Source: Paragordius varius (Eukaryota > Nematomorpha). Taken from it: DNA of 64,000 nucleotides. The DNA is taken from contig OZ176057.1 of assembly GCA_964247055.1 (NCBI GenBank), forward strand, positions 434,001 through 498,000. The letters run 5' to 3'. Below, in pieces: positions 1 through 13,099 of this stretch. The notes under the pieces were generated by a model. It did not search any database, was not told the DNA's origin, and saw nothing but the letters and a program-made list of their open reading frames with translations. Numbering within the stretch: position 1 is the first letter of the stretch; each line of letters opens with the position of its first letter. Made by a program: the position numbers and the translations under genes.

Positions 1-1068
1 TTAAGTTTTTAGAAATCAGTATTATTGTATTGTCTAACTAGCCTTTACATTTTGAACAACCTTGAGCCGCCCGCATCGCATATATAATAAAACTTAAGTT
101 AATTAAAAAGTGGGCCTTTTGTGTTAAAGTTCGGCAAAAATATCTATGAAGCAAAATAAGAAAGCGTATTGGAATAAGGTGGGACTTATGTTGCCAAAAT
201 AAATCCCTTTTCTATCTTCGCTCTCAACCCTGAACGGACCTGTGCAAATGATTTCGTCATCCCTAATATAATTTGACCGTCTTAATTAATAGGGTGCATC
301 GAAATTATTTCAAATTTTTATGGAGTATATTAAAAATCTAAAATAAGCTTATATTAAATACTCTTTTATCTTTTGATCTTTTGACTCAAATATACTATTT
401 AATTTTAGCGATTAGAGCAATTCAATAAACTTTATTGTTGTCTGATGAAATGTTTACCTATTTAAAAAATGTAACTAAAGGGACTTTGCAATGGCTGCAG
501 GGAGTCTATAAGAGAGAGCCAAGCTTTTAATACCTTTGGGACGAAACAGGATATGTTCTTCATAAAATCATGTAAATTGTGTAAAAACATATAAAGACAA
601 TACAGTATCTGAGGAAGAAAAATGCAACTTATCCTTATTTCGCTCCAAAGGCAGTGTAAGCTTGGCTCTTCCTCCCAGTGTCCCTCCAAACCTTGCAGCC
701 AGAATTTGCCAACAAAGGTCGGCCTGCAAGTCACTGCAACGTATCTTCTGGTTACTTAACACGTAACTTATCAGATATCAATAAAATCTACTTAATTGCT
801 TTAATCCCTAGATTTATAATCTATTTAGGGAAACTCAAAAGATATTGCATATAAGTATAAGAATAATTTTTTAATCTGGCCTGTCACCCATTCACATCAT
901 TAGACGAATATTAATTTCTCAGACGCATATTTTTAAAACCCTTTACTTATATTATATAAATTTCATACAAATAATAGTAAATATGTGTTTAAATCTTACA
1001 TAAAAAGACAAACTAAAAATAATTAATTTGGTTATTCTTAATTTCTAAACACAATCCCGATTTAATAG
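1..1068. other. AT-rich flank of the kinase gene with a small inverted repeat
   Basis: No coding exon could be supported here, although the kinase gene downstream should have further 5' exons in or before this stretch. At about 478-560 and 640-725 there are two imperfect inverted arms sharing GGCTGCA, GAGAGCCAAGCTT and CCTTTGG; they make a foldback of about 250 bp, probably a decayed MITE. The short minus-strand open frames over it are by-products of the arms. Confidence 0.4.
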
Positions 1069-4000
1069 ATGATCAAGCTGTTAATTTAGAACAGAATATA
1101 GTTGAGGCTGGAGATATAAAACCAACGAATTTGAGTAAGTTATTTATTTAGATTATATACTGCATTTTGTATAGATTTAAATGCTAAACTACTTAATATT
1201 GTAGACATTTTATTAAGTTTAGTATTCAAAGAAGGAACTACGTTTTATGTTGTTTAATTATATTATTGTGATATTTTTTGGAATAAAGCCTTTTAATCCA
1301 CTAAAATGTTTTATTAATATGTGCTCAAAGCGATTTTTAGAGTCAACAAAAGTGTAAATTCAAAAGGACCATATGAATCGTTATATATTTTGCCTTCTAT
1401 ATATTTTGTGACACTATATAATATTTATTTTTCCCTCGTAGCAATTTGGAATGGGAATCTTAGTATGCGTATATCATTATTTGTTAAAAAACCATATTAT
1501 TACTAATATTTATATATTCAATTTATTTTATTTATATACATCATCAATTAAGCTAACGATCATCCAAACGCAGTCAATAATTCAAACGTAAGTACAAGTT
1601 TCATACATCAATCATATTACACAATTAAGAAATAGTTTTAATATTATATAATATATTATATGGGTTTTTTCAAATCAGCCGTTAATAAAATTATTACTTT
1701 TACATCCATTATTTTTAGATATAATATTTTTCAGGATTTTTTTATTAAACTAAATAATTTTTTTGGATTTAAAATTTTAATTACAATAACAAGTTAATAT
1801 TTTTTCATTAAAATGCAGTTCAAATATAATTCATCTAAAAAAACTAATCACTAACAAAATTTTTGGGCTTACACTTTACTAACATTATAATGAATACTTA
1901 CCTCTTTTAAAATAAAGATTATTCATAAATTGGCACAAAGTATATCTAAGCCCCTTTTAACTCTGAAATATCACATCCAGAAATTCGATCTTATTATCAA
2001 TTTAAAAAAAAATCAACATAAATTAGATGAATTATTTCTTTTCCTAAGAACTTAATACTATTTTATTAAATTGATATAAAATGTTTTTTGTTATGAACAA
2101 CACTTAAAGATCAAAAGCTTTTTCGAAGTTATTTAATATATATTATTCGAAAATATCTAAAATCCTAGTACTTTTAAAATAAAAAGCTGAATTATTACAA
2201 ACTTATTTATTTATTTAATAGGGAGACATTTCCTACTCAAGTTATAAAATCAGGAAAAAGATTGGAAAAGGGTAATATCTTTATATATAATGGCAGTAAA
2301 AATCATATTATACACAAAAACATTAAAATTAACTGACAATTTTTACCATTATAAATCTTGTTGATCTTTTAACAACTCCTTACTTTCTAAGGTAGTTTTA
2401 TTTCTCAAACCAAAAATTTAAAATTTTAGTACATTTAAGCTATTTCGCCAAAGATATGTTCTTTAGTTTTAAAGCGCATGCTTCAAAACAAATTTTGAAA
2501 ATCTTATCTTAAACTTTTTCGCCGTTTGGCTAATATAACAGGCAAAAAATTGCATTTTAGAAATAATATTAACCGGCGGTTCACCAGCAATTGTTATTTA
2601 TTTATAAAATCAGTTGATCCTGGATTCGAAACTCTTAGGAGTTAAATTTAAGCATTTTAATACAGTCGAAGTGTTATTAACTTGGTAGGGAACGGAATTG
2701 AAAATATACAATCAATTATACATTTTAATTGAATAGTAGTTGGGGAAAATTAAAGTTTAAGTGTGATTGTCTTTTATATATATATATGGAAATATCAAAG
2801 CAAACGTATATTTATTTAATAAAGAGGCTTTGGTTCTGTCCTATTGGCAACTAATGCAGACGGTCAAAGTATTGCTATAAAGAAGCAAAAGCTAAAAAAT
2901 TCAGCTTTGAACAACGATCATATAAACGAATTATTTATGTTATCCAACCTTAAACATCCTAATATTGTACGATATTTGGGGGCTAGAATATATCCGACAA
3001 AACTTTTGGTATGGTATTTTAGAAATTTATTCTGCAATTGTCTTGTATCTAATATAATATAATATCTTTATTTTCTAATGAACAGATCTTTTTGGAATAT
3101 ATCGATGGAGTTACGCTAGATAAAATAGCTAAACTTGATCTTTCGGAAGAAATGATCGCAGGAATCGCCCAACAGGTAATTTAGTTTTTGGAATTTGTCC
3201 GAAGTTTACAAAATTACTAAAGTATTTATAAAATCGGATTTCATTAATTGTGATATATGTTTTATGTGGAAAAATCAAAAAAAATATATTTTTACAAATG
3301 AACTATAAAAATAGTCAAATTTATATTATAATGTTTTAACCTGCAAAGTGAATACGGACAATACGTAAAAATACATAGACAAATATTTTTATCTAAAAGA
3401 CAACCATACTTTTTAAAACCTTATTTTTTCTCATATAGGCTATATAGTTGCTATTATATAGAATTGATTATGTTAATAATATATATATTTCAGACTTTAA
3501 TAGTTAAAACAATGAGTTATATCGAAATAAATCAAGATGGTAGTCTTTTAAATATTTGTCTTTATATTTATACATTTTCTCGGTATACTTTCAGTTTTTA
3601 CTGTATTTTATAATTATTAGTTATCGTAATATATAAGATTAAAAGTATGGTGGATTTTTATTAAAAAAAATTCTCTTTTTTTACGTTTTGTCTGCATTGG
3701 CAATCCGGCCATCTCGATTGTATCGGTTAATTTTCTGAATAAAACCTATTTATGTGCCATAAGACTCATGAAATAAATTATAAAAAAAATCAAAAGCATG
3801 CATTTATTATTTTTCGCGCCTACTTTAGAATATATTTTAGAGCCTTAAAATATTACAAAACATTTCATTCATGGTATTTTATTTGTTTTAGACACTAATG
3901 GGCCTTGAGTATATTCATGCCAATAATATAATACACAGAGATTTGAAATGCAGCAACATCCTCGTAGACACCCATGGATGCGTGAAAATAAGTAATTTAA

Positions 4001-4721
4001 TTTCATTCCAAATTTATTTTTGGTGTATAAAATTGAAAAAGAATACACAAAACATATCTTAAATTTACAATTTTCTCCGATAATTTAGCACTTTATAATT
4101 TTTCCTAACATTCAAACATTGATAATGATATCAATAATCTATTGATTAGTTGACTTTGGCCTAGCATGCTACCATTCAACTAATTTCGCTCCAGACATAG
4201 TCGGAACGCCATTTTACATGGCCTACGACATGCTCTGTCGAGCTTCCTATAATTGCAAAGTCGACATCTGGTCCTTTGGCATTATACTAATCAAATTAGT
4301 TGAGGGAAAGCCTCCATATGCTGACATGGAGTGGAGCCAGGTAATTATATTACTTAAAACGTAATTTTTCTACCTTCATTTTTTGTTAGGTTTTACAGAT
4401 TATCGTCAAAACAGGGACACCAACCCTTCCGAAATCCATTTCAAAAGCTTTTACGGATTTTTTGCAAAATTCATTGCGCAAGGAGGCCACCGATCGATGG
4501 TCGGCCAATGATTTGCTGCGGGTATACATCTTATAGATTTATTAATTCACTAAGTTACTAATTATATGTTTTAAGCTAAAATATATAACCAAATACTTTT
4601 TTGGTAGCACCCTTTTTTAGAACAAGCATGGACACCGGATTTTCTGAGGCTTATAGTTCATTACATCACAGCTAAAAGTGAACGTCATTCAATCGTGTGT
4701 GAACTTACTCCGCCAACATAA
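1069..4721 (+). CDS. MAP3K/STE11-like protein kinase, 3' part of gene
   Basis: A serine/threonine kinase of the MEKK/STE11 type, likely acting in a cytoplasmic MAP-kinase cascade. Proposed exons: 1069-1134 (least sure), 2226-2271, 2825-3008, 3086-3175, 3892-3991, 4150-4340, 4390-4521 and 4608-4721; phases agree across every junction. Joined, they give about 306 residues covering a nearly complete kinase domain. Visible motifs in order: glycine loop [12 protein letters not shown], catalytic lysine in [20 protein letters not shown] (helix C and beta 4), [36 protein letters not shown] and DRWSANDLL, followed by a short C-terminal tail ending TPPT. The usual APE triplet reads AYD, which is unusual; the other catalytic residues are intact, so activity is plausible. 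The glycine loop is split by an intron. The true N-terminus is upstream and not resolved. Introns run from 49 to 950 nt. Confidence 0.82.
3335..3700. mobile_element. MITE family E, degenerate copy in a kinase intron
   Basis: The block contains the AGACAAATATTTTTATCTAA and AAAAGACAACCATAC motifs near 3375-3410 and a TTTTGTCTGCAT end near 3685. These match the well-preserved copy at 62611-62894, so this is an older copy with poor ends, lying in the large intron between the 3086 and 3892 exons. Confidence 0.45.
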
Positions 4722-4989
4722 TTGTTGGAAAAAAATTTCAAACTACTTACTAAAAAATGCATTTCCAATAACATCTCAATAGATCTAATAGTAAAGATAG
4801 AATTTTCTCCTGGCAATACGTAAGCCACGAATGAAGTTTTTATAAGAAATGATTTTATTTTGTCGTGTTGGATATTATCGATTTCAAAATACGCCTAAAC
4901 AAATACAGAAAAAATCAAATTTTGATTGAATTCATATAATATGGATCAAGCTGGTTTTTTTTTCTTAAAATTGGCAATAAATAGATTGA

Positions 4990-6345
4990 ACAGCTCCTTC
5001 CCTTATATGCAGCATTGTCAATGCTCTAAGTATCCAAAAAACATCCAAAATTTTTTTATTTTAAAAAGTATAAACAATCTAAACCGTCTAAATTTGTCCT
5101 TATATAACACAACATTGCTACAGTATTTAAATAACAACGGTCGGTATGCCATTATACAAAAAAACCGCTATAGAAATCTTACAACATTGCTTAACAACCG
5201 CCACATTCCTAATATTAAATAATGTTTTATCCAATAAAAAAAAGTCTAAATTTGTCCTTTTACCCACAAAATTGCTCTACCATATCCTATAAATAACCGT
5301 CGATATGCTTTACAATTAAAAAACCGCAAAATATGTCCAACCATTTTGCTTTGCAACCAAATAAAACCGCCACCCTGCTAATTTTAAAGAATATTTTATA
5401 AAATCTACAAAACCGACAAAGTTGTTTTTTTAGCCACAAAATTGCTTTACCATATCCTATAAACAACCGTCGATATGCTTTACAATTAAAAAACCGCAAA
5501 ATATGTCCAACCATTTTGCTTTGCAACCAAATAAAACCGCCACCCTGCTAATTTTAAAGAATATTTTATAAAATCTACAAAACCGACAAAGTTGTTTTTT
5601 TAGCCACAAATTTGCTCTACCATATCCTATAAACAACTGTCGATATGCTTTACAATTAAAAAACCGCAAAATATGTCCAACCATATTGCTTTGCAACCAA
5701 ATAAAACCGCCACTCTTCTAATTTTTAAGAATATTTTATAAAATCTAAACCGACAAAGTTGTTTTTTTAGCCACAAATTTGCTCTACCATATCCTATAAA
5801 CAACCGTCGATATGCTTTACAATTAAAAAACCGCAAAATATGTCCAACCATTTTGCTTTGCAACCAAATAAAACCGCCACCCTGCTAATTTTAAAGAATA
5901 TTTTATAAAATCTACAAAACCGACAAAGTTGTTTTTTTAGCCACAAATTTGCTCTACCATATCCTATAAACCGTCGATATGCTTTACAATTAAAAAACCG
6001 CAAAATATGTCCAACCATTTTGCTTTGCAACCAAATAAAACCGCCACCCTGCTAATTTTAAAGAATATTTTATAAAATCTACAAAACCGACAAAGTTGTC
6101 TTTTTAGCCACAAAATTGCTCTACCATATCCTATAAATAACCGTCGATATGCTTTACAATTAAAAAACCGCAAAATATGTCCAACCATATTGCTTTACAA
6201 CCAAATAAAACCGCCACATACAATCTAAAAAAGCCGTTAAATCCTTATATCCCACCCATTGCTTCAAAAGTCAAATAAAAATCGCAATATACTACCGTCA
6301 TTAATAATGTTTTGTAGTATCTAAAAAAACATCTAAAAACCGCAA
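4990..6345. repeat. 170-bp satellite array (dimer of ~85-bp halves)
   Basis: A tandem array begins about 270 bp past the kinase stop. The core, about 5253-6225, holds nearly six very similar units with period 167-170 bp; landmark CTACCATATCCTATAAA recurs near 5277, 5448, 5617, 5785, 5955 and 6120. Each unit is itself two related halves of about 85 bp. Both halves start with AAAACCG, carry TTGCTTT about 30 bp on, and carry a second ACCG followed by GCT. Edges of the array (4990-5250 and 6230-6345) contain diverged half-units, as expected of an array homogenised in its centre. Minus-strand open frames of 74-79 codons recur once per unit only because the unit lacks stops; they are not genes. Confidence 0.9.
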
Positions 6346-7549
6346 AAATGTTGATAGTTAATTAAATATCTATTTTGAACCTTTAAATGGTAATAAATCC
6401 AATAAACACAAATGATCGTAGTATATGTCATGTTTTTCTACAGTTATACTTTTTAAGCTGTAACATTCTAATTTTCAATACTTTGCACTGCATATTTGTT
6501 ATCTTACCTTAAGGTTTCTCTTTTTTCACATTTAAAACTTAAATGGTTTGGCCCGTATAAAAAAATTGAACAATAAAATTTATTACTTCTACAACATTAA
6601 TGAAATATCGAGCTAAAAATTAAAAATCATAGATTAACTTGTAGTGTATTAAAAATTTAATTACAAGGCATTTCAACTGAAATCGTTACGATACCACATT
6701 CCTAACACCAGAGAAATTAAGATGCAGCCGATTATGTTTGTAATCCAAAATATTTAATATAACCTTAATTTTTTAGCTATATTAAAGAGTATTCTATAAC
6801 TTTTTAAGATTCTCTAAGCCTATCGCGATCAGTTGATTGATTATCAACGATATCGGAAAATTGTGTAAAATAGTATACGAAATATATTTTTTCGCAATCC
6901 TCTAAATTTCGCCAAGTACACATATTCAGTTAAAAATAGATTAACTATTTATAATGATCATAAAATAAGAGGATTAATACTTAAGTTATATATATTAATT
7001 TATGTCAACTAAATATAACCACAAATATATATTGTTGATTGCGTGTACTAAATACACGGATTAAACATTAGCGAAAAAATTATTTCACGAATTCTATTGT
7101 TTATATGGTCATTGGTTTTACAATAACGAATTAGCGAACAATTATAATTGTATGAGAATATATTACAGATATAAATAAATAAAATTTATTTTATAAAATC
7201 AAATATAATATTGTTAAGAAGGGATTAATTTTTATGGAAAACATTCAAAAAATAGCTCTGATGTTTGGAAATGTTTTAAGAGTTACGGAACTAAAAAATT
7301 TAGGACACTTTTTTCCATTAAATTTCATTCTCTTTATATCAACCAAATATGAATAGGTTGAATTAAATATTTAATAAACATTGTATAACATTCATGTGTA
7401 TTTGAGTGGTGTCCAACAGCGGGCCGCGAATGAAATCCATAATCCCATACACAAAAGCTCAGTAAAATTGATAATATATGACTTAAAAAACTTGAAAGTC
7501 TAGTCAAAAGTTTGTTATCACCCCACCCTTTATGTAGGCCCTCAAAGTC
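6346..7549. other. AT-rich spacer, nothing recognised
   Basis: No exon, RNA gene or element ends could be recognised here. The sequence is low-complexity AT-rich DNA. Confidence 0.4.
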
Positions 7550-8640
7550 TCATATTTTTCTACCTCCGAAAATGAGCTATCATAAAAATTGCGCAAAAAT
7601 GATGAGATTTTATTATAAAATTTTTAAATATTGCTCTTTGCGGCATGAAAACAATTATTTAGAAAATGCCTACATAGGTTAAAAATTAAATTTAATTTTG
7701 ATAAAACGTACTTTATGCTGTTTTGAGGCTCGATGGAAACGATATAAAAACGTTTTATGAATTTAAAATAAACACTATTTTTATAATAAAGTGTCCACAA
7801 AAATATATTTAATATTAATAAAAAATGTATCAGGATATTTAAAAAAGTTATTAAGACTTTTGTGGTAACTCCTTTATATCAAAAAATGAAATAATTTATG
7901 TTTTGGTAAAAGCTAGCTAAAAAATATAACTTTATTATTATATTACTCTACATATAAAAACAAAGCTATAACTATAAAATTTTTAAGTTAGATGAGACCG
8001 AATGTTACAAATTACCATATAAATTAAAGGCAGCTGATATCGCTGATATAAATTTTATATGTTAAATATTGTCAAAAAAAGTTTTTGAGTAAAAAATATT
8101 TCGCTTAATGTTTTAATTTATGGAAAATATTGGTGAAGTGACTTTAATGGAAACATACGAAATATATAAACACTAGACACTTTTTTATAGGTGCTGAATA
8201 TATCCATCAATCATCTCTGAATTTAAAAGTTCGTTTGCTTTTGAGAGATTTTTAAAAATTAATAATTTATCTTAATTTAAAGACGATGGAATATTTTAAT
8301 CGAAAATTTTGCGTATTAGGAGAGCCTAAAGCGTTTTATACAGTTTCCATCATGCCTTTTTTGTATGCATTTTTGATGCCATTATCTAGCCTATAAAAGG
8401 GATATATTTCACTTGTTCAGAAAATATCTGATTTTGGAAGGGCGAAAATTTTTTTGTATCTTGTTTATATATTTAATTAATATTTGAATAAAGCTTATAG
8501 ATTTAGCAAAAAATTTATTTAACTAAATGTGAGCAATTTTTGCCATTTTCTCATATGAAGCACTTAAATTTAGGGCCATAACCTAAAGCACCATAAGATT
8601 ACATATATCTTTTAGAATATATATCAGGATATCTTTTCAT
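7550..8640. mobile_element. Foldback element family B, copy 1
   Basis: A non-coding element with long imperfect inverted ends. The left arm (about 7795-7945) reads toward ACTTTTGTGGTAA and TATCAAAAAATG; the right arm (about 8535-8640) carries the complement (CATTTTCTCATATGAAGCACTT, then GGCCATAACCTAAAGCACCA). The interior motif CAGTTTCCATCATGCCTT is shared with copies at about 10690-12363, 14150-15205 and 54700-55840. It has no coding capacity, and its left limit is uncertain because an additional related piece precedes it. Confidence 0.55.
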
Positions 8641-8929
8641 GAAATCTGTGTTTAATAACATAAATAGATTGGCTTTTAGTATCTTTTAATAACATAAAAT
8701 AGTTGGCCTGCAGTGGCCTACAATTCAAATTGAAATAAAAAGATGCACATTTAAAACTAAATTTTAGATATATTGATTTCGGCACAATTTTGAAATCTAC
8801 ATAACAACTTTAAACCCTAAATTTTTTGATTTTGAAAATAAAATCTCATAAACAAAAACAGAGATTTATAAGAAAAAACAAAATATCATTAAATTTAACT
8901 AGAATTAGATGTTAAAGATCTTGCCAATA

Positions 8930-9255
8930 ACAAGAATATTTAAACCTGGCGGGATTATTTTCATTTATTGATAATAAACACTGGGACTCGCATTAATTGA
9001 CAAAATGACGCAGTATATGCTATAAACTTCTCACAAACGCAAATATTCAAGATAAAAACATAGCTATTAAACTCATGGATGACACTCTTTATTTAAAAAA
9101 AATCGAAATTAATTGTGTTAAACATGGAAAGGCCTCATAAAGCTTTTCTCCCAAAAAATCACAAAGCGGGCATGGACACTTTAACCATAGCTCTTACAAT
9201 GATGCATCAGTGGTGAAAATACGGGGACCCAGAGGTAGCTCTGCGGGGGACCCCA
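8930..9255. repeat. Dispersed repeat, copy 1 of 2
   Basis: This stretch resembles 15300-15765 in order and sequence: ACAAACG, then an ACTCATGGATG / ACTCGTGAAAGG block, then AAGCTTTTC, CACAAAGCGGGCAT, and a CTTACAAtGATG block. It is more GC-rich than its flanks. No reading frame is intact and the family was not identified. Confidence 0.45.
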
Positions 9256-9689
9256 AGGCAAAATAGGCTTTTATATTTCTATTATTACCTGAATTATGGG
9301 CCCCCTTTTTATTTTGCATTTTATTTTTTTTTTAATTTTCAGTATATGCAAGTAAAGATTGCTTGATTTTAATTATACTCAAGAATTATTATTGTGAAGC
9401 AAAATTATGCATTTTTTTACTATCTCTATACGCGGTTTTATTATAAGTAGATAATTAATCCATTTCATCTTGAATTCTACCCAATAGTGAATTCAAAAAA
9501 TTAATATATGGACAGTTGATACCAAAAATAGAGTGAAGATTTTCAAGGCGTAGAGGAGCTTTAAATTTTAAGGATTTAAGCAAATGACAGCGGTATTTAT
9601 TCCTCTCTGTTAAATAATTACATTCTATTTATATTATTATTCAAATCTCATTTCCTATAATATATTATAGTAAATATGTTTTGCTTTTA

Positions 9690-10110
9690 AAAACTTCGAT
9701 TCAAATTGGGGTATCAAGTGACCTCAGACTATATTTAAGTTAATAAAAATAGAAGAAACGGCGTTATTTATGCATTTATCCTAACATAAATTGTATTAAT
9801 TAATCAAATTATCTAATTTAGTTGAAAAGAAAAGTTCCATAATAAACTACTACGACACCATTTTTATTTCACAAAAATTCGGAAATATCGTTTTTTTTAT
9901 TTTAACGCTAAAATTAAAGTATTTTTTATTTATCGAAACTAAAATTAATAAAAACAGAAAAAATGGTTTGTTTTGTATTTATATTTACTTAATCCATATC
10001 ATGTTGATTAATTAACCTTGAGGTATCTATAAAATAAGTAAAATCATGTTTATTAACACTTCATTACCTTTTAGTTTTTGTCCTATTTACCTTTTGTGGC
10101 AGTTTTATAT
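9690..10110. mobile_element. MITE family D, truncated copy
   Basis: It begins with ACTTCGATTCAAATTGGGGT, the terminus seen at 24122 and (inverted) at 25352, and carries the interior AAAGTTCCATAATAAACTAC and GACACCATTTTTAT blocks of that family. A matching right end was not found. Confidence 0.45.
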
Positions 10111-10244
10111 CGAGCCCATTGCGAATGATATATATTTTTCGAGGGTATTTTAATTAATATTTAATTATCAAACATTGTTTTCATGTATTAGCTGGAAAAG
10201 CATATCATATTTACAGAAATACATTTACATCATTGTTTTAGATT

Positions 10245-10462
10245 AAATCTTCGAAAGATTTAATTTGCGCTTTTTCGACAAATGATATACATGGCTATAT
10301 GAAATAATTAAAAAATTGGTGTTTAATGTTAAATCGGGGCTTAAAATGTTAGAATTATAAATTTATAGGTGTTAGACCATTTTTTTACATTTATACATTA
10401 ATGAAATAAATTTCAAATTTACAAAAATGGCACTAAAAAAGGTCAAAATTTGTTGTCTAGTG
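10245..10462. mobile_element. CACTA-like element, 3' fragment
   Basis: The last 200 or so bases of the element seen whole at 58960-60083 and 20260-21317. It ends with the same AAATTTGTTGTCTAGTG terminus and shares the GTTAAATCGGGGC and GCGCTTTTTCGA blocks. Confidence 0.65.
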
Positions 10463-10689
10463 ATAATTTAAAATATAATGGGACTTAAAAATCATATCCA
10501 TTAAAAATTATTTATATAATCGTAATATGTAAGAAAAAATATTTCTTAATCCATGTTCGAATCGTAAGTTCAAATCCAAATGCAGGTCTAATTCGTACTT
10601 AGTTATGTGTCATAAGCAATAATAAATTGCAAATGAATATTTCTGGCACACATTAATACCCAAAATCGAGTATAACATTGCGTCCGAAA

Positions 10690-12363
10690 TTGGAGGTATT
10701 AAAAAATAAACTGAGGAAATATATATTCTGATCGAAAGATGTATCAGGGTTATCATGGTGCTTTTAGTTTTGGCCTTAAGAATGATATAACAAAGTTATT
10801 TGGACTTTGTGCTAAGTCCTACTACATATCAAAAAATGGCAAAATTGATATTTTTAATAAAATTTTTTATGGTAAAATCTAAATGCTTCCTTCCAAAAAT
10901 ATCACTTAAACATATTATATATTTCATATAAAGAGCAAATCCATATAAAAAAATTGTTGGCTTCTAAATTTCAAATTTTTTCGCTCTTCTAAAATGGGTT
11001 CTTTAAATAAACAGAGAATGTCGAGATTGCAATTTCAAATATACCATTTGCACTTCAAGAGTGTCCTTGAACACTTTAAGTTGGTCCTTGAACACTTCAA
11101 GTTGGTATGGGCTGGCCCCTGCACACTTGTCCTTCGACAATTTGTTTTATTTTTAAATTTTATCAATCAAATCATATATCGATCTAATTTATCATATTTA
11201 ACCTATTTAAATTTACGTGCTCTTTTAATCTATCAGAAGCTATAATTTCTAATTTTTTAAAAATTATTTTAAATATTCATAAAATTTTAACACGTAATTA
11301 AAAATTTTCTGGGTTATTATTACATGTCATTTAAAACATTTATAAGTTAAAATTTTTAAAATGGAAAACATTAGTTTGAAACACAAGTGGTTTTAAATAA
11401 AATTTTTTATTTCCTGATAAACAGATATATAATGATTTAAAAAAATTGGAATTAAAAAATAAAATATATAAATTGCAAAAATCATGGTTAAATTAAAACC
11501 TAAAAATTTCAAGGACCAACTTTAGGTGTTTAAACCAAATTGCAATTCAAGGCTTAAATTATTCATCACCCTTCAAATACAAATTGAAATTGTTGAATTG
11601 GAAAAAATTAGTTCATAATATTTGAGGAAAATTTAAATTTTAAATAAATAAATATATAAGAAATCGAGAATTAGGTTAAAAAAATGTTAAAATTGAAAAA
11701 AAAAAATTTAGGACCAACTTGAAGTGTTTAAGGTCCAATGACTTGACTAACTTGAAGTGTTCAAGGACACTCTTGAAGTGCAAATTTTATATCCACTAAA
11801 ATTTTTTTAAAAAAAAAATTTTTTTTAAAAATTTAATTTTAAGCAAAATTTTGTTGAATTACTATTTTTAGCCATTATGGAAACGGTATATAAACGCTTT
11901 AAAAAATTATAAAACCACTTTTTATATATATTTCCGATAAAGATGAACGTTCTCTCGCTTCATAATTTCAATATGAAGGTTTGTTTGCTTTCTAATTTTG
12001 GTGTTTTATAAATTCACAATTTATATTTAAAATAATCTTGAAGGCAAAAGAATATTTTAATCAAAAACTAGAGGTGATGGAAATGTGCTGCACCATAGCT
12101 TTATATAGAAAAAGTGTTAATATTATGAAGCGTTTTATTATCATGCCTTAAAAGGACAATTTCACTTCAAGCAAAATACCAATTGTCAAAATATAGCATA
12201 TCTATAAAAATTTTATCGCGCAATTTCGTCATTTTTGCGTTTAAATAGAACTATTCCATTTAAGAAGAGCGAAAAAATTTGGAACTTTCAGAGCCAACAT
12301 CCTAAAATTAAATTTTTAAAAATATTGTGTTGCTTTTATACATACTTAATGATATATTTTTAC
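10690..12363. mobile_element. Foldback element family B, copy 2, with a nested MITE
   Basis: The left arm (about 10710-10990) has TCTGATCGAAAG, GGTTATCATGGTGCTTTTAG and a TCGCTCTTCTAAAATGGG block; the right side (about 12240-12340) holds the inverted AAGAAGAGCGAAAAAATT block. It is interrupted by a second element at about 11045-11795. The right arm lacks its expected outer ~120 bp and stops where the duplicated kinase sequence begins (12364). Confidence 0.6.
11045..11795. mobile_element. MITE family C, with iterated CACTTCAAG ends
   Basis: It begins ATACCATTTGCACTTCAAG and ends with the inverted form (ACTCTTGAAGTGCAAATTTT). Inside each end are short repeats of CTTGAACACTTCAAGTTGGT. It lies inside foldback element copy 2, so it inserted later. 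Partial copies are at 26740-26925 and 50390-50490. It has no coding capacity; an 83-codon frame over the left end is chance. Confidence 0.65.
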
Positions 12364-12743
12364 AGGTAATTAAATACTTAAAATTTTAATTATTCTACCT
12401 TCATTTTATGTTTGATCAAAAAATCATTGAAATAGGGATTCCCACCATGCCCGAATCTATTTCTACAGCTTTAACTGATTTTTGGCATAACTTTTTGCGC
12501 AAAGAGGCCATCGATCGATAGTCGGTCAATGACTTGCTGCGGATGCAGTTCTCATAGATTTAATAATTCACTCTTTCTAATTATATAAGTTTTACGCTAA
12601 AATATATAACCAAATACTTTTTTTGGTAGCACCCTTTTTTAGAACAAGCATGGACACCGGATTTTCTGAAGCTTATAGTTCATTACATCACAGCTAAAAA
12701 TCAACGTCATTTAATCGTGTGTGAACTTACTCCGCCAACATAA
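12364..12743 (+). pseudogene. Duplicated kinase tail (pseudogene)
   Basis: A second copy of 4338-4721. It starts at the last CAG of the kinase's 4150-4340 exon and includes the next intron, the DRWSANDLL exon, the following intron and the whole terminal exon (12630-12743, ending ACATAA like the parent). In the penultimate exon the tryptophan of DRWS is a TAG stop, and the splice donor after it has changed from GT to AT. The catalytic half of the kinase is absent. The terminal exon differs from the parent at only a few positions, so the duplication is not ancient. Orientation is the same as the parent, 8 kb away. Confidence 0.85.
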
Positions 12744-13099
12744 TTGTATGAATCCAATTACAAACTACTTTACTCAAAAATGCATTCCTAATAACATCTT
12801 AATAGATCTAATATGAAATATCCTGGGAATACTTGAGCAACTATTGTTTTATATTGTTTTATATTATTTTGTATAAAATTGTCAGGATAAATATAGCCAA
12901 ATCGAAAGAAATGATTTTATATGTGCTTCTTTTTTTTGCCAGTGTTGGATGTTAAATATCGTTTTTTAAAATACGCCTAAAGGAATAACCTAGAAAAAAC
13001 ACGTGGATTAAATTTACATAAATTAGGCCTCTTTTCTTGAAATTGGAAATAATCAAAATAAATTAAACAGCCTCCCCTATATGCTTAATGTCAATGCCT

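Noticed and set aside
5287-6188. Five overlapping minus-strand frames of 74-79 codons with near-identical translations
   Set aside because: They recur once per 170-bp satellite unit, overlap each other, and lack any start or splice context; the repeat unit simply has few stops.
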